From Vibrio jasicida CAIM 1864 = LMG 25398 (lineage in GTDB: Bacteria; Pseudomonadota; Gammaproteobacteria; Enterobacterales; Vibrionaceae), in the NCBI RefSeq assembly GCF_000400365.1, contig NZ_BAOG01000004.1:1-64000 (forward strand): DNA of 64,000 nucleotides, given 5' to 3'. This document shows, one piece after another, positions 10,936-20,953 of the stretch. The stretch's first letter is position 1, and every line of letters begins with the position of its first letter. Below the pieces are notes generated by a model, which worked only from the letters and a program-made list of their open reading frames with translations, was not told the DNA's origin and did not search any database. The position numbers and the translations under genes were made by a program.

Positions 10936-11853
10936 ATGCAAAAATACGATATCAAAACCTTCCAGGGAATGATCCTCGCGCTGCAGGATTATTGGGCTCA
11001 GAATGGTTGTACCATTGTTCAACCACTAGATATGGAAGTTGGTGCGGGTACCTCTCACCCAATGACCTGTCTACGAGCACTTGGCCCAGAGCCAATGTCT
11101 ACAGCTTACGTACAACCTTCACGTCGTCCTACTGATGGCCGTTATGGTGAAAACCCTAACCGTCTTCAGCACTACTACCAATTCCAAGTAGCGCTAAAAC
11201 CATCACCAGACAATATCCAAGAGTTGTACCTAGGTTCTCTAGAGGTTCTTGGTGTCGACCCACTTGTTCACGACATCCGTTTCGTAGAAGACAACTGGGA
11301 AAACCCAACACTAGGCGCTTGGGGTCTAGGCTGGGAAGTTTGGCTAAACGGCATGGAAGTAACTCAGTTTACTTACTTCCAGCAAGTTGGCGGCCTTGAG
11401 TGTAAGCCAGTAACTGGTGAGATCACTTACGGTATCGAACGTCTAGCAATGTACATCCAAGAAGTAGACTCTGTTTACGATCTAGTTTGGAACATCGCAC
11501 CGGACGGCAACGCCGTGACTTACGGTGATATCTTCCACCAAAACGAAGTAGAGCAATCAACTTACAACTTCGAGCACGCAGACGTTGAATTCCTATTTGG
11601 TTTCTTCGAACAGTGTGAGAAAGAGTGTAAAGAGCTGCTTGAGCTTGAAAAGCCACTGCCACTACCTGCTTACGAGCGCATTCTAAAAGCGGGTCACGCA
11701 TTCAACCTACTAGACGCACGTAAAGCGATCTCAGTAACTGAACGCCAACGTTACATCCTACGCATCCGCAACCTGACGAAAGCAGTTGCAGAAGCATACT
11801 ACGCATCGCGTGAAGCTCTTGGCTTCCCAATGTGTAAGAAAGAACAAGCGTAA
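10936..11853 (+). CDS. glyQ: Glycine--tRNA ligase alpha subunit
   Basis: A 305-residue class II synthetase subunit; with GlyS it forms the alpha2beta2 enzyme that charges tRNA-Gly. Typical blocks are [45 protein letters not shown] (motif 2 region) and [20 protein letters not shown] (motif 3). Length matches E. coli (303). glyS follows after 13 bases with its own GGGG-type ribosome site, so the two are one operon. Confidence 0.97.
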   Translation: MQKYDIKTFQGMILALQDYWAQNGCTIVQPLDMEVGAGTSHPMTCLRALGPEPMSTAYVQPSRRPTDGRYGENPNRLQHYYQFQVALKPSPDNIQELYLGSLEVLGVDPLVHDIRFVEDNWENPTLGAWGLGWEVWLNGMEVTQFTYFQQVGGLECKPVTGEITYGIERLAMYIQEVDSVYDLVWNIAPDGNAVTYGDIFHQNEVEQSTYNFEHADVEFLFGFFEQCEKECKELLELEKPLPLPAYERILKAGHAFNLLDARKAISVTERQRYILRIRNLTKAVAEAYYASREALGFPMCKKEQA

Positions 11854-11866
11854 GGGGTAGAGTAAC

Positions 11867-13933
11867 ATGGCAAAAGAATTTCTAATCGAGCTAGGTACAG
11901 AAGAGCTACCACCAACGCAACTTCGCACTCTAGCTGAAGCATTCGCAGCAAACTTCGAAGCAGAACTAAAAGGCGCTGAGCTTGCTCACGAAGGCGTGAA
12001 ATGGTTCGCGGCACCTCGTCGTCTTGCACTAAAAGTAGCAGCACTAGCAGACAGCCAGTCTGACAAAGTTGTTGAAAAACGTGGCCCTGCGGTTTCTGCA
12101 GCGTTTGACGCGGAAGGCAACCCAACAAAAGCAGCTCAAGGCTGGGCACGCGGCTGTGGCATCACGGTTGACCAAGCGGATCGCATGGTTACAGACAAAG
12201 GTGAATGGCTACTGTTCAAACAAGAAGTGGAAGGTCAGCCAACATCTGAGATCGTAGTTGAACTTGCAGCGAAAGCACTAGCAAACCTACCTATCGCAAA
12301 ACCAATGCGCTGGGGTAACAAAACGACTCAATTTATCCGTCCAGTGAAGACGCTAACCATGCTAATGGGCAGCGACCTAATCGAAGGCGAGATCCTTGGT
12401 GTCGCTTCTGACCGCACTATCCGTGGTCACCGCTTCATGGGTGAGCAAGAGTTCACTATCGATTCTGCTGAGCAATACCCTGCGATCCTAGAAGAGCGCG
12501 GTAAAGTAATGGCAGATTACGAAGCGCGTAAAGCAATCATCCTAGCTGACGCACAAAAAGCGGCAGCAGCGGTTGGTGGTATCGCCGATCTAGAAGATGA
12601 CCTAGTAGAAGAAGTAACGTCTCTGGTTGAATGGCCAGTAGTACTAACAGCGAAGTTCGAAGAAGAGTTCCTAAAAGTGCCTTCTGAAGCGTTGGTTTAC
12701 ACCATGAAAGGTGACCAAAAATACTTCCCTGTTTACGATGAGGACAAGAAGCTACTTCCTAACTTTATCTTCGTATCGAACATCGAGTCTAAAGAGCCTC
12801 GTCACGTTATCGAAGGTAACGAGAAAGTAGTTCGCCCTCGCCTTGCTGACGCAGAGTTCTTCTTCAACACAGACCGTAAGCGTCCGCTGATCGACCGTCT
12901 TCCTGAGCTAGACCAAGCTATCTTCCAGAAGCAGCTTGGTACTATCAAAGACAAAACAGACCGCATCACTGAACTTGCTGGCTACATTGCTGAGCAAATC
13001 GGTGCTGACGTTGAGAAATCAAAGCGTGCTGGTCTACTAGCAAAATGTGACCTAATGACCTCAATGGTATTCGAATTCACGGATACTCAAGGTGTTATGG
13101 GTATGCACTATGCTCGCCACGACGGTGAAGCAGAAGAAGTTGCAGTAGCACTGAACGAGCAATACATGCCTCGTTTCGCAGGTGATGAACTGCCATCAAA
13201 CGGTGTTTCAACTGCAGTTGCAATGGCAGACAAGCTAGACACTATCGTAGGTATCTTCGGTATTGGTCAAGCACCTAAAGGTTCTGATCCATTCGCACTA
13301 CGCCGCGCATCTTTAGGTGTACTACGTATCATCGTTGAATACGGCTACAACCTAGATCTTGTTGACCTAGTAGCGAAAGCGAAGTCACTGTTTGGCGACC
13401 GTCTAACCAACAACAACGTTGAACAAGACGTTATCGAATTCATGCTTGGTCGTTTCCGTGCTTGGTACCAAGACGAAGGCTTCAGCGTAGACATCATTCA
13501 AGCAGTTCTAGCGCGTCGCCCGACGAAACCAGCAGACTTCGACCAACGTGTTAAAGCGGTTTCTCACTTCCGTGAACTAGAAGCGGCAGAGTCTCTAGCA
13601 GCAGCGAACAAGCGTGTAGGTAACATCCTAGCGAAATTCGACGGCGAACTAGCAGCAGACATCGACCTAGCACTTCTACAAGAAGACGCAGAGAAAGCAC
13701 TAGCAGAAAGCGTTGAAGTAATGACGGAAGCGCTAGAGCCAGCATTTGCTACAGGTAACTACCAAGAAGCCCTAAGCAAGCTAGCTGACCTACGTGAACC
13801 AGTTGACGCGTTCTTTGATAACGTAATGGTAATGGCAGACGACGAAGCACTTAAGAAGAACCGTCTGACACTACTGAACAACCTGCGTAACCTGTTCCTA
13901 CAGATCGCAGACATTTCTTTGCTTCAAAAGTAA
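11867..13933 (+). CDS. glyS: Glycine--tRNA ligase beta subunit
   Basis: A 688-residue beta subunit of the bacterial-type glycyl-tRNA synthetase, needed for tRNA-Gly recognition. It opens with [15 protein letters not shown], as in the family, contains the HD-like and [10 protein letters not shown] blocks, and ends with an anticodon-binding-like helical region ([20 protein letters not shown]). Length equals E. coli GlyS (689). A strong terminator follows. Confidence 0.97.
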   Translation: MAKEFLIELGTEELPPTQLRTLAEAFAANFEAELKGAELAHEGVKWFAAPRRLALKVAALADSQSDKVVEKRGPAVSAAFDAEGNPTKAAQGWARGCGITVDQADRMVTDKGEWLLFKQEVEGQPTSEIVVELAAKALANLPIAKPMRWGNKTTQFIRPVKTLTMLMGSDLIEGEILGVASDRTIRGHRFMGEQEFTIDSAEQYPAILEERGKVMADYEARKAIILADAQKAAAAVGGIADLEDDLVEEVTSLVEWPVVLTAKFEEEFLKVPSEALVYTMKGDQKYFPVYDEDKKLLPNFIFVSNIESKEPRHVIEGNEKVVRPRLADAEFFFNTDRKRPLIDRLPELDQAIFQKQLGTIKDKTDRITELAGYIAEQIGADVEKSKRAGLLAKCDLMTSMVFEFTDTQGVMGMHYARHDGEAEEVAVALNEQYMPRFAGDELPSNGVSTAVAMADKLDTIVGIFGIGQAPKGSDPFALRRASLGVLRIIVEYGYNLDLVDLVAKAKSLFGDRLTNNNVEQDVIEFMLGRFRAWYQDEGFSVDIIQAVLARRPTKPADFDQRVKAVSHFRELEAAESLAAANKRVGNILAKFDGELAADIDLALLQEDAEKALAESVEVMTEALEPAFATGNYQEALSKLADLREPVDAFFDNVMVMADDEALKKNRLTLLNNLRNLFLQIADISLLQK

Positions 13934-13966
13934 TTCATTACTCTTCGAAGTGATTAAAAAATAAGT

Positions 13967-13994
13967 AAAAGGGAAGCAGGTGCTTCCCTTTTTT
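13967..13994 (+). terminator. Terminator after glyQS
   Basis: AAAGGGAAGCA pairs with TGCTTCCCTTT around two bases and is followed by a run of T's. The stem sequence is nearly the same as the one after the amylase gene at 16275. Confidence 0.88.
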
Positions 13995-14150
13995 GTTGCC
14001 TTCAAACTGATGAAGGTGACGCTTATTATTCATTTTGTGAACAAGACTAAAATTTGTAGGGTGAGACGCGTCTAACTTGTTGGTGTAGAGCTCGGATTGT
14101 AGAGGCACAGTTTTGCTATAACTGGACTGTTTATTCGGGGGAAGGACACA

Positions 14151-16235
14151 ATGAAAAAAACAATTCTCGCACTCTCTATCGGTCTACTGAGCGCCTGCAA
14201 CCAGATTCCAGAAAATGCCATCGTATTAAGCGTTGGTGATGATACCGCTGTTTTTGAGGAAAACTCACAAGGCTTACTTGTCGTCGAGCAAAAACTCGAA
14301 AAAGGCAGTTATACCTTTACCATTGCTGACAGCAAGCAAAGCTGTGGCAGTAGCTTTGCTCTAGCAGAAGAAGATCGCATCAAATTCAATCGTCCATTAA
14401 AAATGGATAACTGCGCCACTGATGCACAAATGCCGCTGCGCATCTTCAAAGTCAATACCTATCAATTTACACTCAATCCAACCACCAACGAGCTGACGGT
14501 AAAAATCAAACCAAAGCAGAGTCAGGACATCACCTACTCTTGCCCTGTCGCAACTGACGCGCCAAAAACCATCAATGTTGCTCAAACCTTTAATGATGGC
14601 ACTGTCGTTCGTGATGCCTTAACCGGACAAGAAACCACAGTCGCCAATGGCAGCGTCACCATGCAACCGGGTCCTATGAGCCAAGGTCTATTGCTGCTAG
14701 AAGAAGTTGAACAGCAAGCCGATAAACCGTTCAGTTGGGATAACGCAACGGTGTACTTCGTCATGACTGACCGCTTCTACAATGGCAACCCAGACAACGA
14801 CAACAGCTACGGTCGCAGCAAAGACGGAAAATATGAGATTGGTACCTTCCACGGTGGTGACTTAGCGGGTCTAACGAAAAAACTCGATTACATCGAATCA
14901 CTTGGTGTGAATGCTATCTGGATAACTTCACCACTAGAACAAATCCACGGTTGGGTTGGCGGCGGCGATAAAGGCGACTTCAAGCACTACGGCTACCACG
15001 GCTACTACCATCAAGATTGGACCAAACTTGATGCCAACATGGGTACCGAAGATGAACTCAGAACCTTCGTCGATACCGCCCACAAGAAAGGCATCCGCGT
15101 GATTTGGGATGTAGTCATGAACCACACAGGCTACGCGACATTAGCAGACATGCAGGAATTCGGATTTGGTCAGCTTTACCTTGATGACCAAGAAGCCAAA
15201 GAAGTCCTTGGTGAAAAATGGACCGACTGGCAGCCAAAATCAGGACAAAGCTGGCATAGCTTCAACGACTACATCAAATACGGTGATAGCGAAGCGTGGG
15301 ATAAATGGTGGGGCAAAGATTGGATCCGCACCGACATTGGCGACTACGATGCTCCGGGCTACAACGACATCACCATGTCTTTGAACTACCTACCGGATCT
15401 AAAAACCGAATCGACTCAGAAAACCGGATTACCAAACTTCTTCCGCAATAAAGACACCAATGCGCAAGATGAGTTGCAAACCCCGCGTGAACATCTGATT
15501 ACGTGGTTATCCGATTGGGTGCGCGACTACGGCATTGATGGCTTCCGCGTCGACACTGCCAAACACGTTGAAATGGAAGCGTGGGCAGAGTTGAAAGCCA
15601 GCACCACTCAGGCGCTTGCCCAGTGGAAGCAAAACAACCCAGATAAAGCCTTGGATGATCTACCTTTCTGGATGACGGGTGAAGTATGGGCACACAGCGT
15701 AGTGAAGAGCCCGTATTTCGACAACGGCTTCGATTCCATCATCAACTTCGAGTTCCAATCTGATGTGGCACCAAAAGCGCTGAAGTGTTTCGCTCAACTT
15801 GATAATGATTACCGCCGCTATGCAGAGCGCATCAATACCGATCCTGAGTTCAACGTGTTGAGCTACCTGTCTTCACACGATACACAGCTGTTTTGGTCAG
15901 CGCGCAGCCGCAGCTTTGATGACCAAGCACGTGCAGCAAATGCTCTGATGCTGACTCCAGGCGCAGTACAGATCTATTACGGTGATGAGATAGCTCGTGA
16001 TTTTGGCATTACTGGTTCAGACGCCCACCAAGGCACACGCTCAGATATGCCATGGGATAAGATTCATGGCGAGCGAGAAGATCTACTGCAACATTGGCAA
16101 AAGCTAGGCGAATTCCGTAAACGTCACCCGGCGGTTGCTCAAGGTAAGCACATTACTCGCAACCAAGAAGGTTACTACGCGTTCGAACGCCAATACCAAG
16201 ACGACAAGGTGCTGATTGTTTACACCGGTGAGTAA
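14151..16235 (+). CDS. malS: Lipoprotein alpha-amylase of the MalS type (GH13)
   Basis: A 694-residue glycoside hydrolase family 13 enzyme, aligning by eye along its whole length with E. coli MalS, which cleaves maltodextrins in the periplasm. The N-terminus is a lipoprotein signal (LLSAC, Cys16) rather than a simple signal peptide. Beta-sandwich N-domains fill about 17-190. The barrel motifs are intact: DVVMNH (320-325), GFRVDTAKH (nucleophile Asp468), TGEVW (acid/base Glu511) and LSSHDT (transition-state His-Asp). Monocistronic, with its own terminator. Membrane side and substrate size are inferred. Confidence 0.9.
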   Translation: MKKTILALSIGLLSACNQIPENAIVLSVGDDTAVFEENSQGLLVVEQKLEKGSYTFTIADSKQSCGSSFALAEEDRIKFNRPLKMDNCATDAQMPLRIFKVNTYQFTLNPTTNELTVKIKPKQSQDITYSCPVATDAPKTINVAQTFNDGTVVRDALTGQETTVANGSVTMQPGPMSQGLLLLEEVEQQADKPFSWDNATVYFVMTDRFYNGNPDNDNSYGRSKDGKYEIGTFHGGDLAGLTKKLDYIESLGVNAIWITSPLEQIHGWVGGGDKGDFKHYGYHGYYHQDWTKLDANMGTEDELRTFVDTAHKKGIRVIWDVVMNHTGYATLADMQEFGFGQLYLDDQEAKEVLGEKWTDWQPKSGQSWHSFNDYIKYGDSEAWDKWWGKDWIRTDIGDYDAPGYNDITMSLNYLPDLKTESTQKTGLPNFFRNKDTNAQDELQTPREHLITWLSDWVRDYGIDGFRVDTAKHVEMEAWAELKASTTQALAQWKQNNPDKALDDLPFWMTGEVWAHSVVKSPYFDNGFDSIINFEFQSDVAPKALKCFAQLDNDYRRYAERINTDPEFNVLSYLSSHDTQLFWSARSRSFDDQARAANALMLTPGAVQIYYGDEIARDFGITGSDAHQGTRSDMPWDKIHGEREDLLQHWQKLGEFRKRHPAVAQGKHITRNQEGYYAFERQYQDDKVLIVYTGE

Positions 16236-16274
16236 CTTGCTCAGCAACAAGAATATGGTGAATTAACAAGGTTT

Positions 16275-16302
16275 AAAGGGAAGCATGGCTTCCCTTTTTT
16301 TT
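16275..16302 (+). terminator. Terminator after malS
   Basis: AAAGGGAAGC (16275-16284) pairs with GCTTCCCTTT (16288-16297) around three bases, followed by T's. Confidence 0.88.
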
Positions 16303-16352
16303 GTTGAATGCTAAGGTTAATCCAGTTATGAAATCCATTGATTAGGTTGTTC

Positions 16353-17033
16353 ATGTTAGTCGTACTGGTCGAAGACAACGAAATTCTCAATCATCATTTA
16401 GCCTCGCAGCTCAAAGATCGTGGCAATACAGTGTATGCCGATAAAACCGCATCCGCTTGCCTGCAAACCATTCAAAAACACCCCAATGCGGATGCCATGA
16501 TCATTGACCTTGGCTTACCTGATTTTGATGGTATCACCTTAATAAAGCAGATCCGCCGCAAAGAGATTAATGTACCGATCTTAATATTGACCGCTCGTGG
16601 CGATTGGCAAGATAAAGTAGAAGGGCTGAACTCTGGTGCTGATGACTACCTCACCAAACCGTTTCAGTTTGAAGAATTAATGGCTCGCTTAGAAGCACTT
16701 GTCCGTCGTTATCAAGGCTTCTCCACCAGCACCATCAATGCAGGTGAGGTAACGTTAGATACTCAGGCAAAAAGCATAAGCTACGCAGACAACGTCCTAG
16801 ATCTCACCGCGTTGGAATATCAAATCTTTGAGTATCTAATCCGTCACCGCCAAAAAGTCATATCCAAAGAGCAGATTGCTGACTCACTCTACGACGCCGG
16901 AGAAAGCGTACAACTGAACAATATCGAAGTGATCATCTCGCGCCTGCGTAAAAAACTTGCTGCACACACTGAAGAAAAAATCATTAGTACCATTCGCGGC
17001 CAGGGTTATCGCTTTGAGCTAGAGGCTAGGTAG
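16353..17033 (+). CDS. phoP: PhoP-like response regulator (OmpR family)
   Basis: A 226-residue regulator. The receiver domain has the acidic pair E7-D8, the phospho-acceptor Asp52 in IIDLGLPD and the Lys of LTKPFQ. A winged-helix DNA-binding domain follows (LTALEYQIFEYLIRH, IEVIISRLRKKL, IISTIRGQGYRFEL). The sequence tracks E. coli PhoP closely (LTARxxWQDKVE-L-SGADDY). The frame is open from a TTG at 16338, but the ATG at 16353 matches the family start. The kinase gene follows after 9 bases. Vibrio orthology to PhoP is likely; the target genes are unknown. Confidence 0.85.
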   Translation: MLVVLVEDNEILNHHLASQLKDRGNTVYADKTASACLQTIQKHPNADAMIIDLGLPDFDGITLIKQIRRKEINVPILILTARGDWQDKVEGLNSGADDYLTKPFQFEELMARLEALVRRYQGFSTSTINAGEVTLDTQAKSISYADNVLDLTALEYQIFEYLIRHRQKVISKEQIADSLYDAGESVQLNNIEVIISRLRKKLAAHTEEKIISTIRGQGYRFELEAR

Positions 17034-17042
17034 AGACGCTTA

Positions 17043-18410
17043 ATGTTAACAACAAGATTTCGCAGACAAGTTGTCATAGCATCGATTGTTTTGACGGTAG
17101 CGGTAGGCTCACTACTTGGGCTAATGGGTTATCAATACCAAAAAAACCGACTACTAATTCAGTATGCGGTTGAACTAACTAATGATTTACCTTCATTCCT
17201 TGCTGAAATATGGAGCTCAAACCTTCTCCCTCCATTCGAACAATGGCAAGACAGCTACGCAAATAGCTCCGATAAATTCTCCATGGTGATCTGCGACAAG
17301 AAAAATAATGAGCTCTGGCGCTCTATTTCTCCAAGCGCTTTTCATTCCTTATCTGAACTCGATGGAGTAAAACTCAACGACCTATGTCGTAGCGATGCGC
17401 TTTCACAGAAAATTGGCTCAATAAAAATGATAGCGCTTAACTCAGGTTCACATGTACTACTTCACACTATTGGCTTATTTGAACAAGACAAAATCCCTGG
17501 TGGGCGCTTAATTTCCATAAAAAAAATGGATCAGAGCATTAAGCCCATTAAGCAACTTAAGTGGAGAATCGTAAAGTTTGCCCTTTTAGGGACTCTGATA
17601 ACATTAATTATTGTGTATTTACTATTTACCGTTGGTTTCAAACCATTGAATACACTGAAAACTGAACTATCAGAGATTAAAGCTGGTAAACGAACGAGAT
17701 TAAACGATCAGTACCCAGAAGATCTGCAAAGTATTACTAGAGCGTTTAATGAACTTATGTTCCAGCAACAAGAGAACGAGCAGCGCTATCGCCGCGCATT
17801 AAACGATCTCGCACATAGCTTGAAAACACGAGTCGCTGTATCCCAAGCACTGTTAGATGATATTGAAGAAGGAAAAATTCACGATATAAACCAACAGTTA
17901 TTAGAAATGGATGATGTGATTCAAGGTCAACTTAAGCGTGCATCATTGGGTGTGAAAGGGATTATAGAGAATACCACTCCAATCAAACCTATCCTCAACA
18001 GCCTACTGCTGATGTTTGATAAAGTCCACATGGATAAGGGTATTCGCGTCGAACAGTTTATCAATAATGATCAGACTCTGCCGATGAGTAAAGCGGATGT
18101 GATGGAAGTGTTTGGCAACGTCTTGGAGAACGCGTACCGCTATGCCAATAAGCGTATCGATGTGTTCATCAACAATACCGAAGAAGGCATTATCATTACC
18201 TTTAACAACGATGGTCCGGCCGTGGATGAGTCGATAAGCGACACTTTATTTAAACGCGGTGTTCGTGCTGATGAGCAAAACCCAGGAACAGGATTAGGTT
18301 TGGCGTTGTGTGATGAGATTGTACACAGCTACAAAGGTGCTATTTGGTTTGAAACACCAAGCGACCCATCCATGGGTGCAAGCTTAAAGATACTATTACC
18401 TTACCGTTAG
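17043..18410 (+). CDS. phoQ: PhoQ-like sensor histidine kinase
   Basis: A 455-residue inner-membrane kinase. Membrane segments lie at about 10-30 and 176-197 with a periplasmic sensor domain between them, then HAMP, dimerisation and ATPase domains. The phosphorylated histidine is His258 in DLAHSLKT. The N box is NVLENAYRYA and the G2 box GTGLGLAL. Compared with E. coli PhoQ (HSLKTPL), residue 263 is Arg in place of the usual Pro. The periplasmic domain is shorter than in E. coli and I do not see its dense acidic patch, so the signal may differ. The stop overlaps the stop of the convergent ompA-like gene. Confidence 0.82.
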   Translation: MLTTRFRRQVVIASIVLTVAVGSLLGLMGYQYQKNRLLIQYAVELTNDLPSFLAEIWSSNLLPPFEQWQDSYANSSDKFSMVICDKKNNELWRSISPSAFHSLSELDGVKLNDLCRSDALSQKIGSIKMIALNSGSHVLLHTIGLFEQDKIPGGRLISIKKMDQSIKPIKQLKWRIVKFALLGTLITLIIVYLLFTVGFKPLNTLKTELSEIKAGKRTRLNDQYPEDLQSITRAFNELMFQQQENEQRYRRALNDLAHSLKTRVAVSQALLDDIEEGKIHDINQQLLEMDDVIQGQLKRASLGVKGIIENTTPIKPILNSLLLMFDKVHMDKGIRVEQFINNDQTLPMSKADVMEVFGNVLENAYRYANKRIDVFINNTEEGIIITFNNDGPAVDESISDTLFKRGVRADEQNPGTGLGLALCDEIVHSYKGAIWFETPSDPSMGASLKILLPYR

Positions 18411-19042
18411 CCTTGCGTTGGCAAGCTAATATCAACACGGCGATTTAACTCGCGCCCGTGAGTATTTGCATTACTGCTCACTGGGTGCGTTTCGCCATCA
18501 GAGCGTGAAGTGGACACCACTTCATCATACCCTTCAAGGTATTGACCCACAGCGTTCGCACGCTTTAAGCCAAGCGTTAGGTTATACCCATTACTCCCCT
18601 TCGCATCTGTATTACCAACCACCAACAATGAAGATTGAGGTCGCTGTTTCAGTTGCTGATTCAACTGAGTGAGAATGAACTTCGATTGAGCATTCAAACT
18701 CGCTTTATCAAACTCAAACAGCACTCGGGCAGCAAGTTCTCCCTGTTTTTGCTCTGTTAGTTGTGCTCGACTCAATAAATAAGTCGCACAAGATTTATCA
18801 ATACCAGCCTGTTCCAACTGAGACAGTAGCATGGGCTCAAGAGCACTCTGTTCACCATTAACGGTAATTTGCATAAACGGACCTTGATGGTATTTCACTT
18901 CCGTTTGATGCCCAAAAGACACCGATTCTTGATACTGACTCTGCCCTTGCTGGCAATAGTAATACAGCGCTTGATTAGTGTTATCTTGTGCAAATGATGG
19001 CACAGATAAGCTCACGGCTAATGCCAGAATTAACTTGTTCAT
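18407..19042 (-). CDS. OmpA-domain protein at the end of the Tad locus
   Basis: A 211-residue exported protein: signal peptide (MNKLILALAVSLSVPSFA), an N-terminal region with two cysteines, and a C-terminal OmpA-like peptidoglycan-binding domain (FDKASLNAQSKFIL, VVGNTDAKGSNGYN, GLKRANAV, NRRVDISL). The frame is open further upstream into tadG; the ATG at 19042 gives a proper signal peptide and starts 11 bases after tadG ends. OmpA-domain proteins commonly close Tad operons and may anchor the pilus machine to the cell wall. That role is inference. Confidence 0.85.
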   Translation of the reverse strand: MNKLILALAVSLSVPSFAQDNTNQALYYYCQQGQSQYQESVSFGHQTEVKYHQGPFMQITVNGEQSALEPMLLSQLEQAGIDKSCATYLLSRAQLTEQKQGELAARVLFEFDKASLNAQSKFILTQLNQQLKQRPQSSLLVVGNTDAKGSNGYNLTLGLKRANAVGQYLEGYDEVVSTSRSDGETHPVSSNANTHGRELNRRVDISLPTQG

Positions 19043-19053
19043 TGTATTGCTCT

Positions 19054-20382
19054 CTACAAGGTTAGGTGACCGACTTCTTCGGTGATCAGCGATAAGATTT
19101 GATTCAATATGTCGTCGGTATTTTGTGCTTTGTAGACGTTGTCCGCCCCAACACAATTACGTAAGCCCACATTGGCATTCAATTCATAATCAAAACCAAT
19201 CACCGACATACTGGCACTCATCTGTTCGCCCTCTGGTGTTTTCATGCCTTGGCTCACGCCATTAATGACCTCTATCGAATCACTGGCTCCATCTGCCGTC
19301 ACTTTTCCACCATTAATCATATTGAGGATGTTCGAACACATACCGCGATCCACGAGTTCTTCGGTTTGCCCTGCATAGTGATTAAAATCTTCACCATCGG
19401 ACAAAATAATGATCAACTGCTTGGGGTTCTTTGCTAGTTGAGTGACGATTTGTCCTGCTCGAATAATGCCTTGCAGCGAGGCCGTACCACCGGAGGCTTT
19501 AAAGCTATTCACCTGACGAGTAAAGCTATTAAAGTCCGTGGTATAGAAAATGTCATAGAACTCCGCTAAATCATCTTCATTTGGGATACGCTTCGCTGCT
19601 CCCTTAACCACAAATTGGTTGTTAATGGTCTTTTGCGGGTAAAACGTATCGTCTTTGTCCCAACCATCTGCGTCATACTTAGTGATGCGTTGATCGCGAA
19701 TAATCAGCTTATTGTTATTGCCTGTATTGATAGTGCGGCGGTTGAATCCCGTGATAGCAACTCGATGTGGATGCTCAACGTTTAAGACATTGTATTGCTC
19801 TAATTCATCGGTTACTTTTTCGATGATGTCTTTCAGATCTTCGATTTTGGTTTTCTTACCACCACTCCAGGTTTCATTCATCGAGCCAGAAAAATCGACG
19901 ATAAAGGTAATATCGACAGGCTGACCTTGATAACGTCGTGCTTTCGAGCTTCCAGTAACATCGAATGTTTCACCAAAACCAACAATCACACCCTGCCCAG
20001 GAAACCAAGATTCGTGACGAGTTCGCCCCGCAACACGATACTCAAAATAACGCGCTTGCCCCTTTGATAACCCAGCTTGGCAATCCGGCATCTCATCACA
20101 AGACAAACGCTGCACGTTTAGGTTCTCAATACCTTCAACGTCATACACATAGTGCTCAATGTAGTTCTGCGCCAACGTGTGATTTTCTGAATCTTCTGCA
20201 GAAACCGCCAGCACCGCTGCTTCTGCCGCCTCTTCTAAACGGGCTTTAGTCTGTAATGCCCTCGCTCCATCGGATCCCAACATGAAGACACCAAAAAGGA
20301 TGGGAATGATCATGGCGAATAACATGCCGACATGACCGCTTTGTTTTTTCAAACTAGGGTGTCTTTGAATACTATGTGGCAT
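19054..20382 (-). CDS. tadG: Tad locus pseudopilin-like protein TadG with von Willebrand A domain
   Basis: A 442-residue protein with one N-terminal membrane segment (about 18-36) after a short basic leader, then a von Willebrand factor A domain whose metal site is DFSGSMN (Asp163, Ser165, Ser167). Later metal-site elements are the ASGGTAS-type Thr and the ILSDGED loop. TadG proteins belong to the TadE/F/G group needed for Flp pilus output and adherence. It starts 1 base after tadF ends, so it is translationally close. Confidence 0.88.
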   Translation of the reverse strand: MPHSIQRHPSLKKQSGHVGMLFAMIIPILFGVFMLGSDGARALQTKARLEEAAEAAVLAVSAEDSENHTLAQNYIEHYVYDVEGIENLNVQRLSCDEMPDCQAGLSKGQARYFEYRVAGRTRHESWFPGQGVIVGFGETFDVTGSSKARRYQGQPVDITFIVDFSGSMNETWSGGKKTKIEDLKDIIEKVTDELEQYNVLNVEHPHRVAITGFNRRTINTGNNNKLIIRDQRITKYDADGWDKDDTFYPQKTINNQFVVKGAAKRIPNEDDLAEFYDIFYTTDFNSFTRQVNSFKASGGTASLQGIIRAGQIVTQLAKNPKQLIIILSDGEDFNHYAGQTEELVDRGMCSNILNMINGGKVTADGASDSIEVINGVSQGMKTPEGEQMSASMSVIGFDYELNANVGLRNCVGADNVYKAQNTDDILNQILSLITEEVGHLTL

Positions 20383-20383
20383 T

Positions 20384-20953
20384 TTACCTCCCGATCACGA
20401 CAGCATCAGATTCAACTCGAGTGAACTCAACACCCAACAAACTGCCAATCCAATTGTCGGTTTCATAGCAAACAGAAACACGATACAGCGGCATTTGACG
20501 ACCTCGGTTACTCACCACAGACAATGAACTCAATGAACTGATGCCTTCCCCAACTTGGCAATCTATCGCGCCACGTTTTTCAATAATCACTGGGTTGGGT
20601 TTATCCACAGCGGCGAAGCTTAACTCTTCAACTTGTAAGCCATACTGACTGGTTTGAAAGTTCCCGAACGTACGCTCCAATGAATGGCGAATGATGGTAT
20701 CGACATCGTCAGCTTCTTCTTTTGAAAGCTCATAATCCGCACCATAAAGCTGGGTACGCTCTTTCACCACATTCACTAGCGAATAAGTCAATCGGTCCAA
20801 CTTCCCTTTTACCGACAGCTTAATAATTACATCACCACTAAACGCCAACAGTAGGCTGAAGAAGATACCAACAATGGCAAACTCAATACTGAAAGTGCCA
20901 CGTTGCTTGCTCTGCCCTCGACAGTAATTAAATTGCAAATTGGGAGCGTTCAT
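20384..20953 (-). CDS. tadF: TadF-like minor pseudopilin
   Basis: A 189-residue protein with a basic leader followed by a prepilin-like junction RG/TFSIEFAIVG and a hydrophobic helix (about 23-42), then a soluble domain with two cysteines. The Gly/Phe... Glu5 pattern fits processing by the TadV peptidase, known for TadE and TadF in Aggregatibacter. Its start overlaps the end of tadE by 26 bases. Confidence 0.85.
   Translation of the reverse strand: MNAPNLQFNYCRGQSKQRGTFSIEFAIVGIFFSLLLAFSGDVIIKLSVKGKLDRLTYSLVNVVKERTQLYGADYELSKEEADDVDTIIRHSLERTFGNFQTSQYGLQVEELSFAAVDKPNPVIIEKRGAIDCQVGEGISSLSSLSVVSNRGRQMPLYRVSVCYETDNWIGSLLGVEFTRVESDAVVIGR

Noticed and set aside
19043..19156. Longer N-terminus for the OmpA-domain protein, overlapping tadG
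   Set aside because: It hides the signal peptide; the ATG at 19042 gives a clean secretion signal and normal spacing.
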